From an uncultured Opitutaceae bacterium (GTDB lineage: Bacteria; Verrucomicrobiota; Verrucomicrobiia; Opitutales; Opitutaceae): DNA of 64,000 nucleotides. Within the stretch, counting starts at the first letter, position 1; the number at the start of each line of letters is the position of its first letter. The notes below the pieces were generated by a model. It worked only from the letters and a program-made list of their open reading frames with translations. It did no database searches and was not told the origin of the DNA. Location of the stretch: NCBI GenBank assembly GCA_937902925.1, contig CALFNN010000105.1, positions 186,001-250,000 on the forward strand, in the 5' to 3' direction. Shown one piece after another: positions 1 to 8,793 of the stretch. A program made the translations under genes and the position numbers.

Positions 1-256
1 GAAGGGCCGCAAACTCGTCCTCCTGCGACCGCAGCTCGTGGACGAGGCCAATCCCGCCCAGCTCCGCTCCGGCGCGAACACCATCGTCGCGGTCGACGCC
101 CTCGGCGCTGGCTTGGACGAACTCGTGTTGTTCTGCCAGGGCAGCTCCGCGCGCCAGGCGACCGGCATGAAGACGCTGCCCGTCGACGCCGTCATCGTCG
201 GACTCGTCGACGTCGTCGATGTCCTGAACAAACAGATCTATCCTGCGAAAAAATGA
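1..256 (+). CDS. BMC vertex protein (EutN/CcmL family), 5' truncated
   Basis: The gene enters from outside the window; the in-frame codons start at base 2 and end at the TGA at 254-256. The visible part has the conserved core of BMC-P pentamer proteins: a VAVDALGAGLDELVLF strand, then a GSSAR turn, then LPVDAVIVGLVD. These proteins cap the vertices of bacterial microcompartment shells. It is the first of three such genes in this operon and the closest of the three to the canonical EutN/CcmL sequence. The start codon and upstream shell genes are not visible. Confidence 0.9.
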   Translation, partial: KGRKLVLLRPQLVDEANPAQLRSGANTIVAVDALGAGLDELVLFCQGSSARQATGMKTLPVDAVIVGLVDVVDVLNKQIYPAKK

Positions 257-321
257 CGGCCCGTCCGTCGTCGTCCGCGCCCGCGCGCCGCCAATCATCC
301 GGCTCCCGATAATCCACCGCC

Positions 322-1815
322 ATGAGCACCACTCTTCAACTCGATGAAACCGCGCTGCGTGCCGTCGTCGAGGATGTCATGCGCAGCCTCGGCCGCTCGC
401 CCGTCATCTCGCCCGCGCCGGCGCCGTCCGCGCCCGCCGCGACGGCGAAACCCGCGGCCCCTGTCGTCCGTAGCAGCGGCGGCCCGCGCTTCGGCGTGTT
501 TGAGGATGTGAAGGAGGCCTGCGCCGCCGCGCAGGTTGCGTTCGAACAACTCAAGGAAAAGGGCATGGCCGGCCGCGCCAAGGTGGTCGACATCGTGAAG
601 GAAATGGTCACCGCGAAAGCCGCGGAGTGGGGTAAGTTCGAGTTCGAGGAAACGAAGATCGGCCGGCTCGAGCACAAGATCGAGAAGCTCCAGATCGTGA
701 AACTCGTCCCGGGCGTCGAGTGGATCAAGCCCTACGGTCTCAGCGGCGACCACGGCATCACGATGGAGGAGCACACGCCGTTCGGCGTCGTCGGCGCGAT
801 CCTGCCGGTCACGCATTCCGTGCCCACGCTCAGCGGCAACATCATCAACATCGTCGCCGCGGGCAACTCGGTCGTTTTCAACCCGCATCCCGGCGGCGCC
901 CGTTCCGCGGCCCTCGCGGTCCGCGCTTACAACGAGGCGATTCACGCCGCGCTCGGCATCGAGAATCTCGTCTGCACCGTCGAGAAACCGACGCTCGAGT
1001 CGTTCGACGCGCTGACGAAGAACGAATTCATCCGACTCCTGTGCGTCACCGGCGGCCCGGCCGTCGTCAACGCGGCGATGAGGTCCGGCAAGCGCGCGAT
1101 CTGCGCCGGTCCCGGCAACCCGCCCGTCATCGTCGACGGCACCGGCTGTCTGAAGAAGGCGGCGCGCGATGTCCTCCAGGGTGGCGGCTACGACAACAAT
1201 CTCCTCTGCATCGGCGAAAAGCAGGTCTTCATCCTCGAGCAGTATTTCGACAAATTCATCGACGGCTTGAAGGCGGCCGGCGGCGTGCAGCTCAATGCCG
1301 CGCAGCTCGCGAAGCTGACCGCCGTGGCGTTTACGACGTCGAAGGACGCCGGCGGTTGCTCCCACGCCGTCCTCAACCGCAAGCTCGTCGGCGTCGATGC
1401 CGCCGTGCTCGCGCAGCAGGCCGGCACGTCCGCGCCGGCGGACACGCCGATGCTGTTCGCCGAGACCGACGTCGATCACGAGTTCGTGATGGAGGAGCAG
1501 ATGATGCCGATGCTGCCCATCGTGCGGGTGAAGAACATCGAGCAAGGCATCGAGTTCGCGAAAAAATCCGAGCACGGCTACAAGCACTCCGCGATCATCC
1601 ATTCGCTGAACGTCGACCACATGACGGTGATGGCGCGCGCGCTCGACACGACGTTGTTCGTGAAGAACGGCCCGAGCACCGCCGGCCTCGGGCTCGGCGG
1701 CGAGGGCTACCTCAGCTACTCGATCGCCACGACGACCGGCGAGGGCATCACCAACCCCGGCACCTTCACGCGCACGCGCCGCTGCGTGATGGTGGACAAC
1801 CTCCGGATTTACTGA
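322..1815 (+). CDS. CoA-acylating aldehyde dehydrogenase, PduP/EutE-like, BMC-associated
   Basis: 497 residues, the usual length for PduP-type enzymes, which oxidise an aldehyde with NAD and CoA to an acyl-CoA inside a microcompartment. The likely catalytic cysteine is Cys296 in DNNLLCIGEK, matching the family DNNLPCIxEK motif. Residues 1-24 form a short amphipathic helix, followed by a Pro/Ala-rich linker (about residues 26-50). This is the layout of an N-terminal encapsulation peptide that targets enzymes to the shell. The gene lies between BMC-P genes, three bases upstream of the next one. In PVM-type compartments the substrate is thought to be lactaldehyde from fucose or rhamnose; that substrate is inferred here. 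Confidence 0.93.
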   Translation: MSTTLQLDETALRAVVEDVMRSLGRSPVISPAPAPSAPAATAKPAAPVVRSSGGPRFGVFEDVKEACAAAQVAFEQLKEKGMAGRAKVVDIVKEMVTAKAAEWGKFEFEETKIGRLEHKIEKLQIVKLVPGVEWIKPYGLSGDHGITMEEHTPFGVVGAILPVTHSVPTLSGNIINIVAAGNSVVFNPHPGGARSAALAVRAYNEAIHAALGIENLVCTVEKPTLESFDALTKNEFIRLLCVTGGPAVVNAAMRSGKRAICAGPGNPPVIVDGTGCLKKAARDVLQGGGYDNNLLCIGEKQVFILEQYFDKFIDGLKAAGGVQLNAAQLAKLTAVAFTTSKDAGGCSHAVLNRKLVGVDAAVLAQQAGTSAPADTPMLFAETDVDHEFVMEEQMMPMLPIVRVKNIEQGIEFAKKSEHGYKHSAIIHSLNVDHMTVMARALDTTLFVKNGPSTAGLGLGGEGYLSYSIATTTGEGITNPGTFTRTRRCVMVDNLRIY

Positions 1816-1818
1816 GCC

Positions 1819-2094
1819 ATGATTCTTGCGCGCGTCGACGGCGTGGTTGTCACGACAGTCTGCCATCCCAGCATGGTCGGCTGCCGCTCGATCATCTGCC
1901 AGCCGCTCGACGAACAGGGTCGCGAGGAGGGCGCGCCGATCCTCGCGATCGATCCGCTCAGCGCCGGCCAGCACCAGCGCGTGCTGATTTCCACCGACGG
2001 CTCGAACACCCGCAATCACGTGCAGGATCAGAAATCGCCCCTGCGAAACATGATCCTCGCGATCGTCGACGAGCCCGAAAAGGAGACCGCCTGA
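1819..2094 (+). CDS. BMC vertex protein (EutN/CcmL family), second copy
   Basis: 91 residues starting at an ATG three bases after the aldehyde dehydrogenase stop. It has the EutN/CcmL fold signature: an N-terminal strand MILARVDGVVVTT, then ICQPLDEQG, and a C-terminal strand ILAIVD. The segment that is usually GSSAR...PVDA is replaced by DGSNTRNH and KSPLRN, so this copy is clearly diverged from the first one. Multiple different BMC-P paralogues are typical of PVM-type loci, where they probably occupy distinct vertices or subunit positions; that division of labour is not shown by the sequence. Confidence 0.88.
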   Translation: MILARVDGVVVTTVCHPSMVGCRSIICQPLDEQGREEGAPILAIDPLSAGQHQRVLISTDGSNTRNHVQDQKSPLRNMILAIVDEPEKETA

Positions 2095-2096
2095 CC

Positions 2097-2396
2097 ATGC
2101 GCCTCGGCCACGTCATCGGGAAAGTCACCCTCTCGAAGCAGGATCCCGCCTTCAAGGGCGCGCGGTTCCTGCTCGTGCAGCCGTTCGCGAAGGCGCAGTT
2201 CCAGGGCGCGCCGATGACGCCGCTCGCGAAGGGCTCGAGTCTCGTGGTCTACGACAATCTCGGCGCCGATCTTGGACACACCATTGGGTTTACCGAGGGC
2301 GCGGAGGCCACGGCGCCCTTCGACCAGCCGACGCCCGTCGATGCCTTCAACGCCGCGATCATCGACCAGATTTTTTACACGCCGCCGCCCGCCTGA
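2097..2396 (+). CDS. BMC vertex protein (EutN/CcmL family), third copy
   Basis: 99 residues from the ATG at 2097, two bases after the preceding stop. The frame is open far upstream, but the EutN homology begins at this Met (MRLGHVIGKVTLSKQDPAFKG). The family pattern LLVQPF, then GSSLVVYDNLGADLG, then TPVDAFNAAIIDQI is complete. This makes three BMC-P genes in about 2.4 kb, all on one strand and tightly spaced, so they are almost certainly co-transcribed with the enzymes. Confidence 0.9.
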   Translation: MRLGHVIGKVTLSKQDPAFKGARFLLVQPFAKAQFQGAPMTPLAKGSSLVVYDNLGADLGHTIGFTEGAEATAPFDQPTPVDAFNAAIIDQIFYTPPPA

Positions 2397-2406
2397 TTTT
2401 TTCAAC

Positions 2407-3480
2407 ATGTCCAAAGTCATCACTGCCCGCGAAGCCGAGGAACTGGTCCGCAAAGGGGAAAAGCCGCCCGCCGGCGCGATTCTCACGCCGTCCGCGCGCG
2501 ATGTCTTCGGCGGCGGCAGCCTCCGGCCCGCCTTCAAGCCGTCCGGCGCCGCCGCGTCCGCGAAAAAGTCCGCCGCGCCGAGCATTCCCGACTACGAGTT
2601 CAAATGGACGCCCGGCACCGATGCCAAGACGCCGTCCGAGATCGAAAAGTTCTTCAATTCGCCCGCGCTGCAGGTGCTCAAGGAGCGCATCTGCGACATG
2701 GGCCGCCGGCTCTGGCAGCGGGACTACACCGATGGCAATGGCGGCAACATCACGATCCGCGTCGGCGACAATCTCGCGCTCTGCACGCCCACGCTCATTT
2801 GCAAGGGCTTCATGAAGCCCGAGGACATGTGCCTCGTCGACCTCGACGGCAACCAGCTCGCCGGCACGCGCGTCCGCACGAGCGAGGCGAAGACGCATTT
2901 CGGCATCATGAAGCGCCAGCCGAACGCGAAGGCGTGCGTGCACGCGCATCCGCCGCACGCGACCGCGTTCGCCATCGCCAACGTCGACATCCCGTCCTGC
3001 CTCATTCCCGAGGCGGAGGTTTTTCTCGGCAAGATCGGCGTCGCGAAATACCAGACGCCCGGCACGCCGGCCAACGCCGACGAGGTTGGCGAGGTCGGCA
3101 AGACCCACCAGGCCGTGCTCATGCAGAACCACGGCGTGATCGTGTGGGGCAAGGATGTCGAGGACGCCTATTGGAAGATGGAGAACATCGACTCCTACTG
3201 CCGCACCGTCTGGATCGCCGCCGGCCTCGGCGGCGGGCTGCACCGGTTCACCGGCGGGCAGGCAAAGGAACTGATCGACCTTCGCCAGAAACTCGGCATG
3301 CCCGATCCGCGGTCCGGTCTCAAGGAGTGCGAACTCTGCGACAGCGCTGATTTTCGTCCCGGCGTCGTCTGCGCGACGCCGTCGGCCGAGAGCGGGTCTT
3401 CGTCGGCATCCGCGGATCCGGCGATCGAGGCCGTGGTGCGGGCAATCACCGAGCAAATCCTGAAACAGATGAAAGGGTAG
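2407..3480 (+). CDS. BMC class II sugar-phosphate aldolase (fuculose/rhamnulose phosphate type)
   Basis: 357 residues from the ATG at 2407, ten bases after the third BMC-P gene. The class II aldolase core has the catalytic glutamate in SEAKTH (Glu160) and zinc-binding histidines in VHAHPPHA (His179, His181) and QNHGV (His242). Such enzymes split a deoxyhexulose 1-phosphate into DHAP and lactaldehyde. Both ends carry extra helices: residues 1-18 (MSKVITAREAEELVRKGE) and residues 337-357 (DPAIEAVVRAITEQILKQMK). Both are amphipathic and joined to the core by low-complexity linkers, as expected of encapsulation peptides. The choice between fuculose and rhamnulose phosphate cannot be made from sequence alone. 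Confidence 0.9.
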   Translation: MSKVITAREAEELVRKGEKPPAGAILTPSARDVFGGGSLRPAFKPSGAAASAKKSAAPSIPDYEFKWTPGTDAKTPSEIEKFFNSPALQVLKERICDMGRRLWQRDYTDGNGGNITIRVGDNLALCTPTLICKGFMKPEDMCLVDLDGNQLAGTRVRTSEAKTHFGIMKRQPNAKACVHAHPPHATAFAIANVDIPSCLIPEAEVFLGKIGVAKYQTPGTPANADEVGEVGKTHQAVLMQNHGVIVWGKDVEDAYWKMENIDSYCRTVWIAAGLGGGLHRFTGGQAKELIDLRQKLGMPDPRSGLKECELCDSADFRPGVVCATPSAESGSSSASADPAIEAVVRAITEQILKQMKG

Positions 3481-3528
3481 GGCCCGATCTCCGGGCGAGC
3501 CATTCTGTTTCCAATTCTCAGTTCTCAC

Positions 3529-4458
3529 ATGAAAGTTTCCATCATCGGCGGCGGCGGCCGCGTCGGCTCCAATGCGGCATTTGCGCTCCAGTGCGCAGGC
3601 GTCGTTTCCGAAATCCAGATTCTCGACGCCAACGCGGACATGGCCGAGGGCGAGGCGCTCGACCTCCTGCACGGTGCGTCGTCGATCGCCGACCAGCGGA
3701 TCTACGCCGGCGACTATGCGCGCGCGAAGGACAGCGACATCTTCGTCATCACCGCCGGGCTGCGGCGCAAGCCCGACGAGTCGCGGCTCGACCTCATCAA
3801 CCGCAACGTCGCGCTCTTCGCGGGCATCCTCGACAGCATCGCGACCGCCGGTTTTCGCAAGGACGCGCTGGTGTTCGTCGTCTCGAATCCCGTCGACATC
3901 CTCACGCAACTCGCCGCGAAAAAACTCGGGCTGCCGTGGCAACAGGTGCTCGGGCTGGGCACGATGCTCGACACCGCGCGCTTCCGGTCGCTGATCGCGC
4001 AGGAGCTGAAGCTCGCGCCCACGCAGGTCAAGGCGCTCATCCTCGGCGAGCACGGCGATTCGATGTTTCCCGTGTGGTCGTCGGCGACCTACGCCGGCCT
4101 GCCGCTCGTCAAGGTCGCCGGCTGCACGCCGACGTTTCAGACGCAGATTTTCGACCGCACGAAGGGCAGCGGCGCCGAAGTCATCCGCCGCAAGGGCGGC
4201 GCCGGCTGGGCCGTCGGCCTCACGATCGCGGAGGTCGTCCACGCGATCGCCCACGACAAGCGCCAGGTGCTCCCCGTCTCGACGGTGCAGCAGGGCGCCT
4301 ATGGTTTGAAGGGCGTGGCGATCAGCGTGCCGACCGTCGTCGGCCGCGCGGGTGCGCTTGCGCACATCGAGGTCGAACTCTGGCCGAAGGAGCAGCAGGC
4401 GTTGCAGGCCTCGGCGCGGGCGCTCAACGAGACGTTCGCGAAGGTGAAGGCGGGCTGA
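3529..4458 (+). CDS. BMC-associated malate/lactate dehydrogenase
   Basis: 309 residues of the LDH/MDH family. The NAD site is IIGGGGRVG near the N-terminus. The catalytic histidine lies in GEHGDS (His175), the substrate arginine pair in ESRLDL and LDTARFR. At the substrate-specificity position (102 in LDH numbering) the sequence reads GLRRKPDESR. An Arg therefore replaces the Gln of true lactate dehydrogenases, which favours malate/oxaloacetate. Family members in PVM compartment operons are usually labelled lactate or malate dehydrogenase and may recycle NADH within the shell. The gene follows the aldolase by 48 bp. Confidence 0.88.
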   Translation: MKVSIIGGGGRVGSNAAFALQCAGVVSEIQILDANADMAEGEALDLLHGASSIADQRIYAGDYARAKDSDIFVITAGLRRKPDESRLDLINRNVALFAGILDSIATAGFRKDALVFVVSNPVDILTQLAAKKLGLPWQQVLGLGTMLDTARFRSLIAQELKLAPTQVKALILGEHGDSMFPVWSSATYAGLPLVKVAGCTPTFQTQIFDRTKGSGAEVIRRKGGAGWAVGLTIAEVVHAIAHDKRQVLPVSTVQQGAYGLKGVAISVPTVVGRAGALAHIEVELWPKEQQALQASARALNETFAKVKAG

Positions 4459-4547
4459 GATGGGGCGGATCTGCGCTGGATGGCGCTGCCTCGATCTTTG
4501 ACCTCTGAGGCCGCGTGCGATTGATTCGCCTGGTCCCACCCCCCCCC

Positions 4548-6740
4548 ATGCCTTCCTACAAGTTCGTTAATTTTCTCTGGGACGATGCCAAGGCCGCTAC
4601 GCTCGATCCCGTCGGCCGGCTCGTCTATCGTTCCAATCTCCTCGGCAGCGACCAGCGGATAACCAACACGGGCGGCGGGAACACGTCGTCAAAGATCGCG
4701 GAGAAAGATCCGCTCGACGGCCAGCCAGCCGACGTGCTCTGGGTCAAGGGCTCCGGCGGCGACCTGCGCACAAGCAAGCGCGAGAATTTTTCCTCGCTCT
4801 ACCAGTCGAAGCTGCTCGCGCTCCAGCCGCTCTACGCGGCACGTGCCGATAAAGGGCTCAAGTCGCCGGCGGAGGACGACATGGTCGGGATGTATTTCCA
4901 CACGACGTTCAACCTGAATCCGCGCGCGTCCTCGATCGACACTCCCCTGCACTCGTTTCTCCCCGGCCGGCACGTCGATCACATGCATCCGAATGCGATC
5001 ATCGCGATCGCCGCCTCGGCGAATTGCGAGAAACTCACGAAAGGGATTTTCGGCGGCCAGATGGCCTACGTGCGGTGGATGCGGCCCGGTTTCGAGCTGG
5101 GTCTTGCGATGCAGCAAATCGCCCGGGCGAACCCGGGGACGCGCGCCATCATGATGGGGCAGCACGGGTTCATCTCGTGGCACGACGACGACAAGGCCTG
5201 CTACACCTGGACGCTCGACTGCATCGAAAAGGCCAGCGCCGACATCGAGGCGAAATATGCGGCGAAGGGCGGCGACGCCGCGGCATTTGGCGGCGCGAAA
5301 TACCAAACCCTCGAGCCGGCGAAACGCCAGGCCACGCTCGCGGCAATCCTGCCGTGGTTGCGGGGCCAGGTGTCGCAGCAGCGGCGGTTCATCGGCACGG
5401 TGCAGGATGACGAGAAAATCCTGCGTTTCGTGAACTCGAAGGACGCGCCGCGGCTGGCCGGTCTCGGCACGTCGTGCCCGGATCATTTTCTCCGCACGAA
5501 GATCAAGCCGCTCTACGTCGATTGGAACCCGCAGGCGGAGGACGCTGCGGCGCTGAAGGCGAAGCTCGCCGCGGGCCTCGACGCCTATCGCCAGGACTAC
5601 GCGGCCTACTATGCGAAGTGCAAACACGCCAACTCGCCGGCGATGCGCGACCCGAATCCGACCGTCGTGCTCGTGCCCGGGTTGGGCATGGTTGCCTGGG
5701 GCAAGGACAAGTCCGAGTCGCGCGTAACGGCCGAATTCTACAACTGCGCGGTCGAGGTCATGCGCGGCGCCGAGGCGATCGACCAATATATCGCGCTGCC
5801 GCAGCAGGAGGCGTTCGACATCGAGTATTGGCTGCTCGAGGAGGCGAAACTCAAGCGGATGCCCGCCGAAAAGGAACTCGCGCGCAAAGTGGTCATCGTC
5901 GTCGGCGCGGGCTCGGGCATCGGCAAGGAAACCGCCCACCGGCTCGTGCAGGAGGGCGCCCACCTCGTGTGCGTTGACCTCAACGAGGCCTCGGCCAGGG
6001 CGACCGCGAAGGAAATCACCGACAAATACGGCGTCGGCATCGGCGTGGCCGGCACCGGGCTTTCGAACTGCGGGCCGGCCATCGGGCTCGCGGCGAACAT
6101 CACCGACCGCGCCAGCATCCGCCGGATGCTTGACGACGTGGCGATCGCCTATGGCGGGTTCGACTCGATCTGCGTGACGGCGGGCATCTTCGTGCCGGTC
6201 GACACGACCGGTCACATCCCCGACGACAAGTGGGCGTTGACCTTCAACATCAATGTCACGGGCAGTTATCTGGTGGGCGACGAGGCCGCGAAGACGTGGA
6301 AGGAGCAGGGCTTGAAGGCGACGCTCGTCCTCACGACCTCGGCCAACGCGACGGTCGCGAAGAAAGGCTCCATGGCCTACGATGCGTCGAAAGCCGCCGC
6401 GAACCATCTCGTCGGCGAACTCGCGATCGAGCTCGCGCCGCTCGTCCGCGTCAACGGCGTCGCGCCCGCGACGGTGGTGCAGGGGAGCGCGATGTTTCCG
6501 CGCGATCGCGTCATCGGCTCGCTCGCCAAATACAACATTCCCTACAGCGAGACCGAGGAGACGCCGTCGCTGGTCAACAAGCTGGCGCAGTTCTACGCGG
6601 ACCGCACGCTGACGAAGACGCCGATCACGCCAGCGGATCAGGCCGAGGCGTATTTTCTGCTCGTGAGCAATCGGCTCAACAAGACGACCGGCCAGGTCAT
6701 CGCGGTCGACGGCGGATTGCACGAGGCGTTTCTGCGTTGA
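4548..6740 (+). CDS. Bifunctional rhamnulose-1-phosphate aldolase / short-chain dehydrogenase
   Basis: 730 residues from ATG 4548; an upstream in-frame GTG at 4515 would add eleven residues of poor quality. The N-terminal half is a class II aldolase: GGGNTSSK for phosphate, zinc ligands in HVDHMHPN (about His142, His145, His147) and GQHG (about His206). The C-terminal part (from about residue 440) is a short-chain dehydrogenase with the dinucleotide motif VGAGSGIG and the catalytic YDASK (Tyr611, Lys615). This fusion is known from L-rhamnose catabolism. The aldolase gives DHAP and L-lactaldehyde, and the dehydrogenase oxidises lactaldehyde to L-lactate. No shell-targeting extension is obvious. 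It follows the BMC genes on the same strand, and the kinase that makes its substrate is at 20126. Confidence 0.92.
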   Translation: MPSYKFVNFLWDDAKAATLDPVGRLVYRSNLLGSDQRITNTGGGNTSSKIAEKDPLDGQPADVLWVKGSGGDLRTSKRENFSSLYQSKLLALQPLYAARADKGLKSPAEDDMVGMYFHTTFNLNPRASSIDTPLHSFLPGRHVDHMHPNAIIAIAASANCEKLTKGIFGGQMAYVRWMRPGFELGLAMQQIARANPGTRAIMMGQHGFISWHDDDKACYTWTLDCIEKASADIEAKYAAKGGDAAAFGGAKYQTLEPAKRQATLAAILPWLRGQVSQQRRFIGTVQDDEKILRFVNSKDAPRLAGLGTSCPDHFLRTKIKPLYVDWNPQAEDAAALKAKLAAGLDAYRQDYAAYYAKCKHANSPAMRDPNPTVVLVPGLGMVAWGKDKSESRVTAEFYNCAVEVMRGAEAIDQYIALPQQEAFDIEYWLLEEAKLKRMPAEKELARKVVIVVGAGSGIGKETAHRLVQEGAHLVCVDLNEASARATAKEITDKYGVGIGVAGTGLSNCGPAIGLAANITDRASIRRMLDDVAIAYGGFDSICVTAGIFVPVDTTGHIPDDKWALTFNINVTGSYLVGDEAAKTWKEQGLKATLVLTTSANATVAKKGSMAYDASKAAANHLVGELAIELAPLVRVNGVAPATVVQGSAMFPRDRVIGSLAKYNIPYSETEETPSLVNKLAQFYADRTLTKTPITPADQAEAYFLLVSNRLNKTTGQVIAVDGGLHEAFLR

Positions 6741-6821
6741 GATTGTCTGCGAAGGACGCGAGGAAGACGAACCAAGGATAACGCCGCGTCGACGCGGCCA
6801 TCGTATTTTGCGCGAGCACTC

Positions 6822-7739
6822 ATGATTTCATCGATCGCCATCGTCAGCGCCGGAGCGCTCGGCAGCTATTATGGCGCGCGGCTGGCGCTGGCCGGGAGCC
6901 GCGTGCGTTTTCTCGCTCGCAGCGACTTGGCGGTCCTGCGCGAGCGCGGGTTGACGCTCCGCGAGAAAGACGGCGTGCGACGGCTGGCGCCGGTCGAGGC
7001 ATTCGCGACGACCGGGGAAATCGGCCCGGTCGATCTCGTGTTGGTCACGCTCAAGGCGACCGCCAATGCCGGACTCGCGCGGCTGCTCCCACCGCTGCTG
7101 CATGATCGCACCGCCGTCGTCACGCTGCAGAACGGTCTTGGCAACGAGGAGCTGATCGCGGCGCTGGTCGGCGGCGAATGCGTGCTGGGCGGACTCTGCT
7201 ACGTCGCCATCAATCGCACCGCGCCAGGCGAACTCACCGGCTTTCACACGCCCGGTGCGATCACGCTGGGCGAGTTTGGCCGGCCGGCCGGCGAGCGGAC
7301 GCGAGCGGTCGCGGCATTGCTTGAAAGTGCCGGGATGAAGCTGCGCGTCGTCGACGACCTGGTGGAGGCGCGCTGGCAGAAATTGATCTGGAATATCCCC
7401 TTCAACGGGCTCGCCATCGCTTGCGGCGGCATCACGACGGATCGGATTCTCGGCGATCCTGCGATCGCGGGCGAGGTTCGGCCGCTGATGGAAGAGATCG
7501 CCGCGGCGGGCCGGGCGCTCGGCTGCGACGTGCCGGAGGCGTTCATCCAGGCGCAGCTCGACATCACGCCGCCGCCGGGCGCCTACGCGCCGTCCAGCCT
7601 CGTCGATTTCCTCGCCGGCCGCGAGGTCGAGGTGGAGGCGATCTGGGGCGAAGCGTTGCGCCGGGCGCAGGCGGCGGGCGCGCCGATGCCGCGGCTCGCG
7701 GCGCTTTACGGGCAATTGCGAAACGTGACGAAAGCCTGA
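6822..7739 (+). CDS. Ketopantoate reductase family protein (PanE/ApbA)
   Basis: 305 residues, normal family length. The N-terminal Rossmann motif reads SAGALGSYYG (usually GxGAxG), so the first glycine is replaced by Ser. LVTLKATAN carries the conserved LxxK, and EARWQKLIWNIPFN has the catalytic Lys and conserved Asn. The reaction for true PanE is NADPH reduction of 2-dehydropantoate in CoA synthesis. Because the gene follows sugar-catabolic genes and precedes a pectinesterase, it could instead be one of the many PanE-like 2-hydroxyacid dehydrogenases. The substrate is therefore uncertain. Confidence 0.82.
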   Translation: MISSIAIVSAGALGSYYGARLALAGSRVRFLARSDLAVLRERGLTLREKDGVRRLAPVEAFATTGEIGPVDLVLVTLKATANAGLARLLPPLLHDRTAVVTLQNGLGNEELIAALVGGECVLGGLCYVAINRTAPGELTGFHTPGAITLGEFGRPAGERTRAVAALLESAGMKLRVVDDLVEARWQKLIWNIPFNGLAIACGGITTDRILGDPAIAGEVRPLMEEIAAAGRALGCDVPEAFIQAQLDITPPPGAYAPSSLVDFLAGREVEVEAIWGEALRRAQAAGAPMPRLAALYGQLRNVTKA

Positions 7740-7759
7740 CCGGCGCGTCTGGCTCACAC

Positions 7760-8716
7760 ATGCCCATGAAATTCCCCTGTCATCTCGCGTTTGTCTTCAC
7801 CTTGCTCGGCGTAGTCGCGTCGACCCATGCGAAAGACCTGACGGTGGCCGCCGACGGCTCCGGCGACTTCAAGACCCTGCAGGCCGCCATCGACGCCGCG
7901 CCCGACAACTCCGAGGCGCGGACGACGATCCTCGTCCGCAACGGCACGTATCCCGAGCTCATCGTCGTCGGCCCGGAAAAGAAAAACCTCACGATCCGCG
8001 GCGAGGACCGGAAGGACACCATCATTGCGGCGACGAACAACGCCCGGCTCAATCCGCGGCGCCGCGAAATGTTCTCGATGCGGGCCGACGGTTTCCATCT
8101 GGAGAACATCACGCTGCACAACACGACGCCGAAGGGTGGCTCCCAGGCGGAGGCCATCCGGGCGCGCGCGGACCGCGTCGTGTTCGACCATTGCGACTTC
8201 AAGAGCTTTCAGGACACCCTGCAGGTGGACGGTCGCGTCTACGTCCACGACTGCTACATCGAGGGCGACGTGGATTTCATCTGGGGTTCCGGCACGGTTT
8301 ATTTCGACCGCTGCAATATCCTCGCGGTGCACGACGGCTACCTTGTCCAGTCGCGCAATGGCGCGGACAAACTTGGCTACATTTTTGCCGACTGCAAAAT
8401 CGACACCGTGCCCGGACTCAACCGCTTCGTGCTCGCGCGGATCGATCCGGGCCGGTTTCCCGCCAGCCACGTCGCCTTCCTGAATTGCGCCCTCGGCAGC
8501 GGCGTATCGCCAGCCGGCTGGGTGTTCGACGGACCGGGCGCCGCGGCGTCGAAGGAACACATCAGATTTTGGGAATTCCAATCGACTGATCTTGCCGGCA
8601 AGCCGCTCGATGTGTCGTCGCGGATCGCGGGCTCGCGCCAGCTGACGGCGGATGAAGCGGCGAAGCAGCGCGACCTGGCCGCCGTTTTCGGCGGCTGGAA
8701 TCCGGCCAAGCCGTAA
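7760..8716 (+). CDS. Secreted pectinesterase (CE8)
   Basis: 318 residues starting at ATG 7760 (a second ATG is at 7766). A signal peptide covers about residues 1-24, ending STHA. The mature enzyme starts with the repeated pectinesterase opening TVAADGSGDFKTLQAAID. The active-site residues are present: Gln129 in GGSQAEA, Asp152 in QDTLQVD and Asp172 in GDVDFIWG. The family arginine motif LGRPW appears as LARIDP. The enzyme removes methyl esters from pectin in the periplasm or outside. It is a compact paralogue of the catalytic domain inside the 16132 protein. It starts 20 bp after the reductase gene and may share its transcript. Confidence 0.92.
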   Translation: MPMKFPCHLAFVFTLLGVVASTHAKDLTVAADGSGDFKTLQAAIDAAPDNSEARTTILVRNGTYPELIVVGPEKKNLTIRGEDRKDTIIAATNNARLNPRRREMFSMRADGFHLENITLHNTTPKGGSQAEAIRARADRVVFDHCDFKSFQDTLQVDGRVYVHDCYIEGDVDFIWGSGTVYFDRCNILAVHDGYLVQSRNGADKLGYIFADCKIDTVPGLNRFVLARIDPGRFPASHVAFLNCALGSGVSPAGWVFDGPGAAASKEHIRFWEFQSTDLAGKPLDVSSRIAGSRQLTADEAAKQRDLAAVFGGWNPAKP

Positions 8717-8793
8717 GCGCGCAGCGCGGGTGGGGCCGCCCGCGTTTGTCATAAATACTTGCCCGATGGGTTCCGGGCGGTGGAAAGTGGAGC

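Noticed and set aside
295-2019. Long minus-strand frame of 574 codons opposite the aldehyde dehydrogenase
   Set aside because: Arg/Asp/His-rich GC-shadow composition; the plus strand has a fully recognisable PduP-type enzyme.
2359-4539. 726-codon minus-strand frame
   Set aside because: It spans two well-identified plus-strand genes and has shadow composition without any motif.
4515-4547. GTG start at 4515 for the aldolase/dehydrogenase
   Set aside because: It adds eleven residues ending in a poly-Pro stretch encoded by a C-run; homology starts at ATG 4548.
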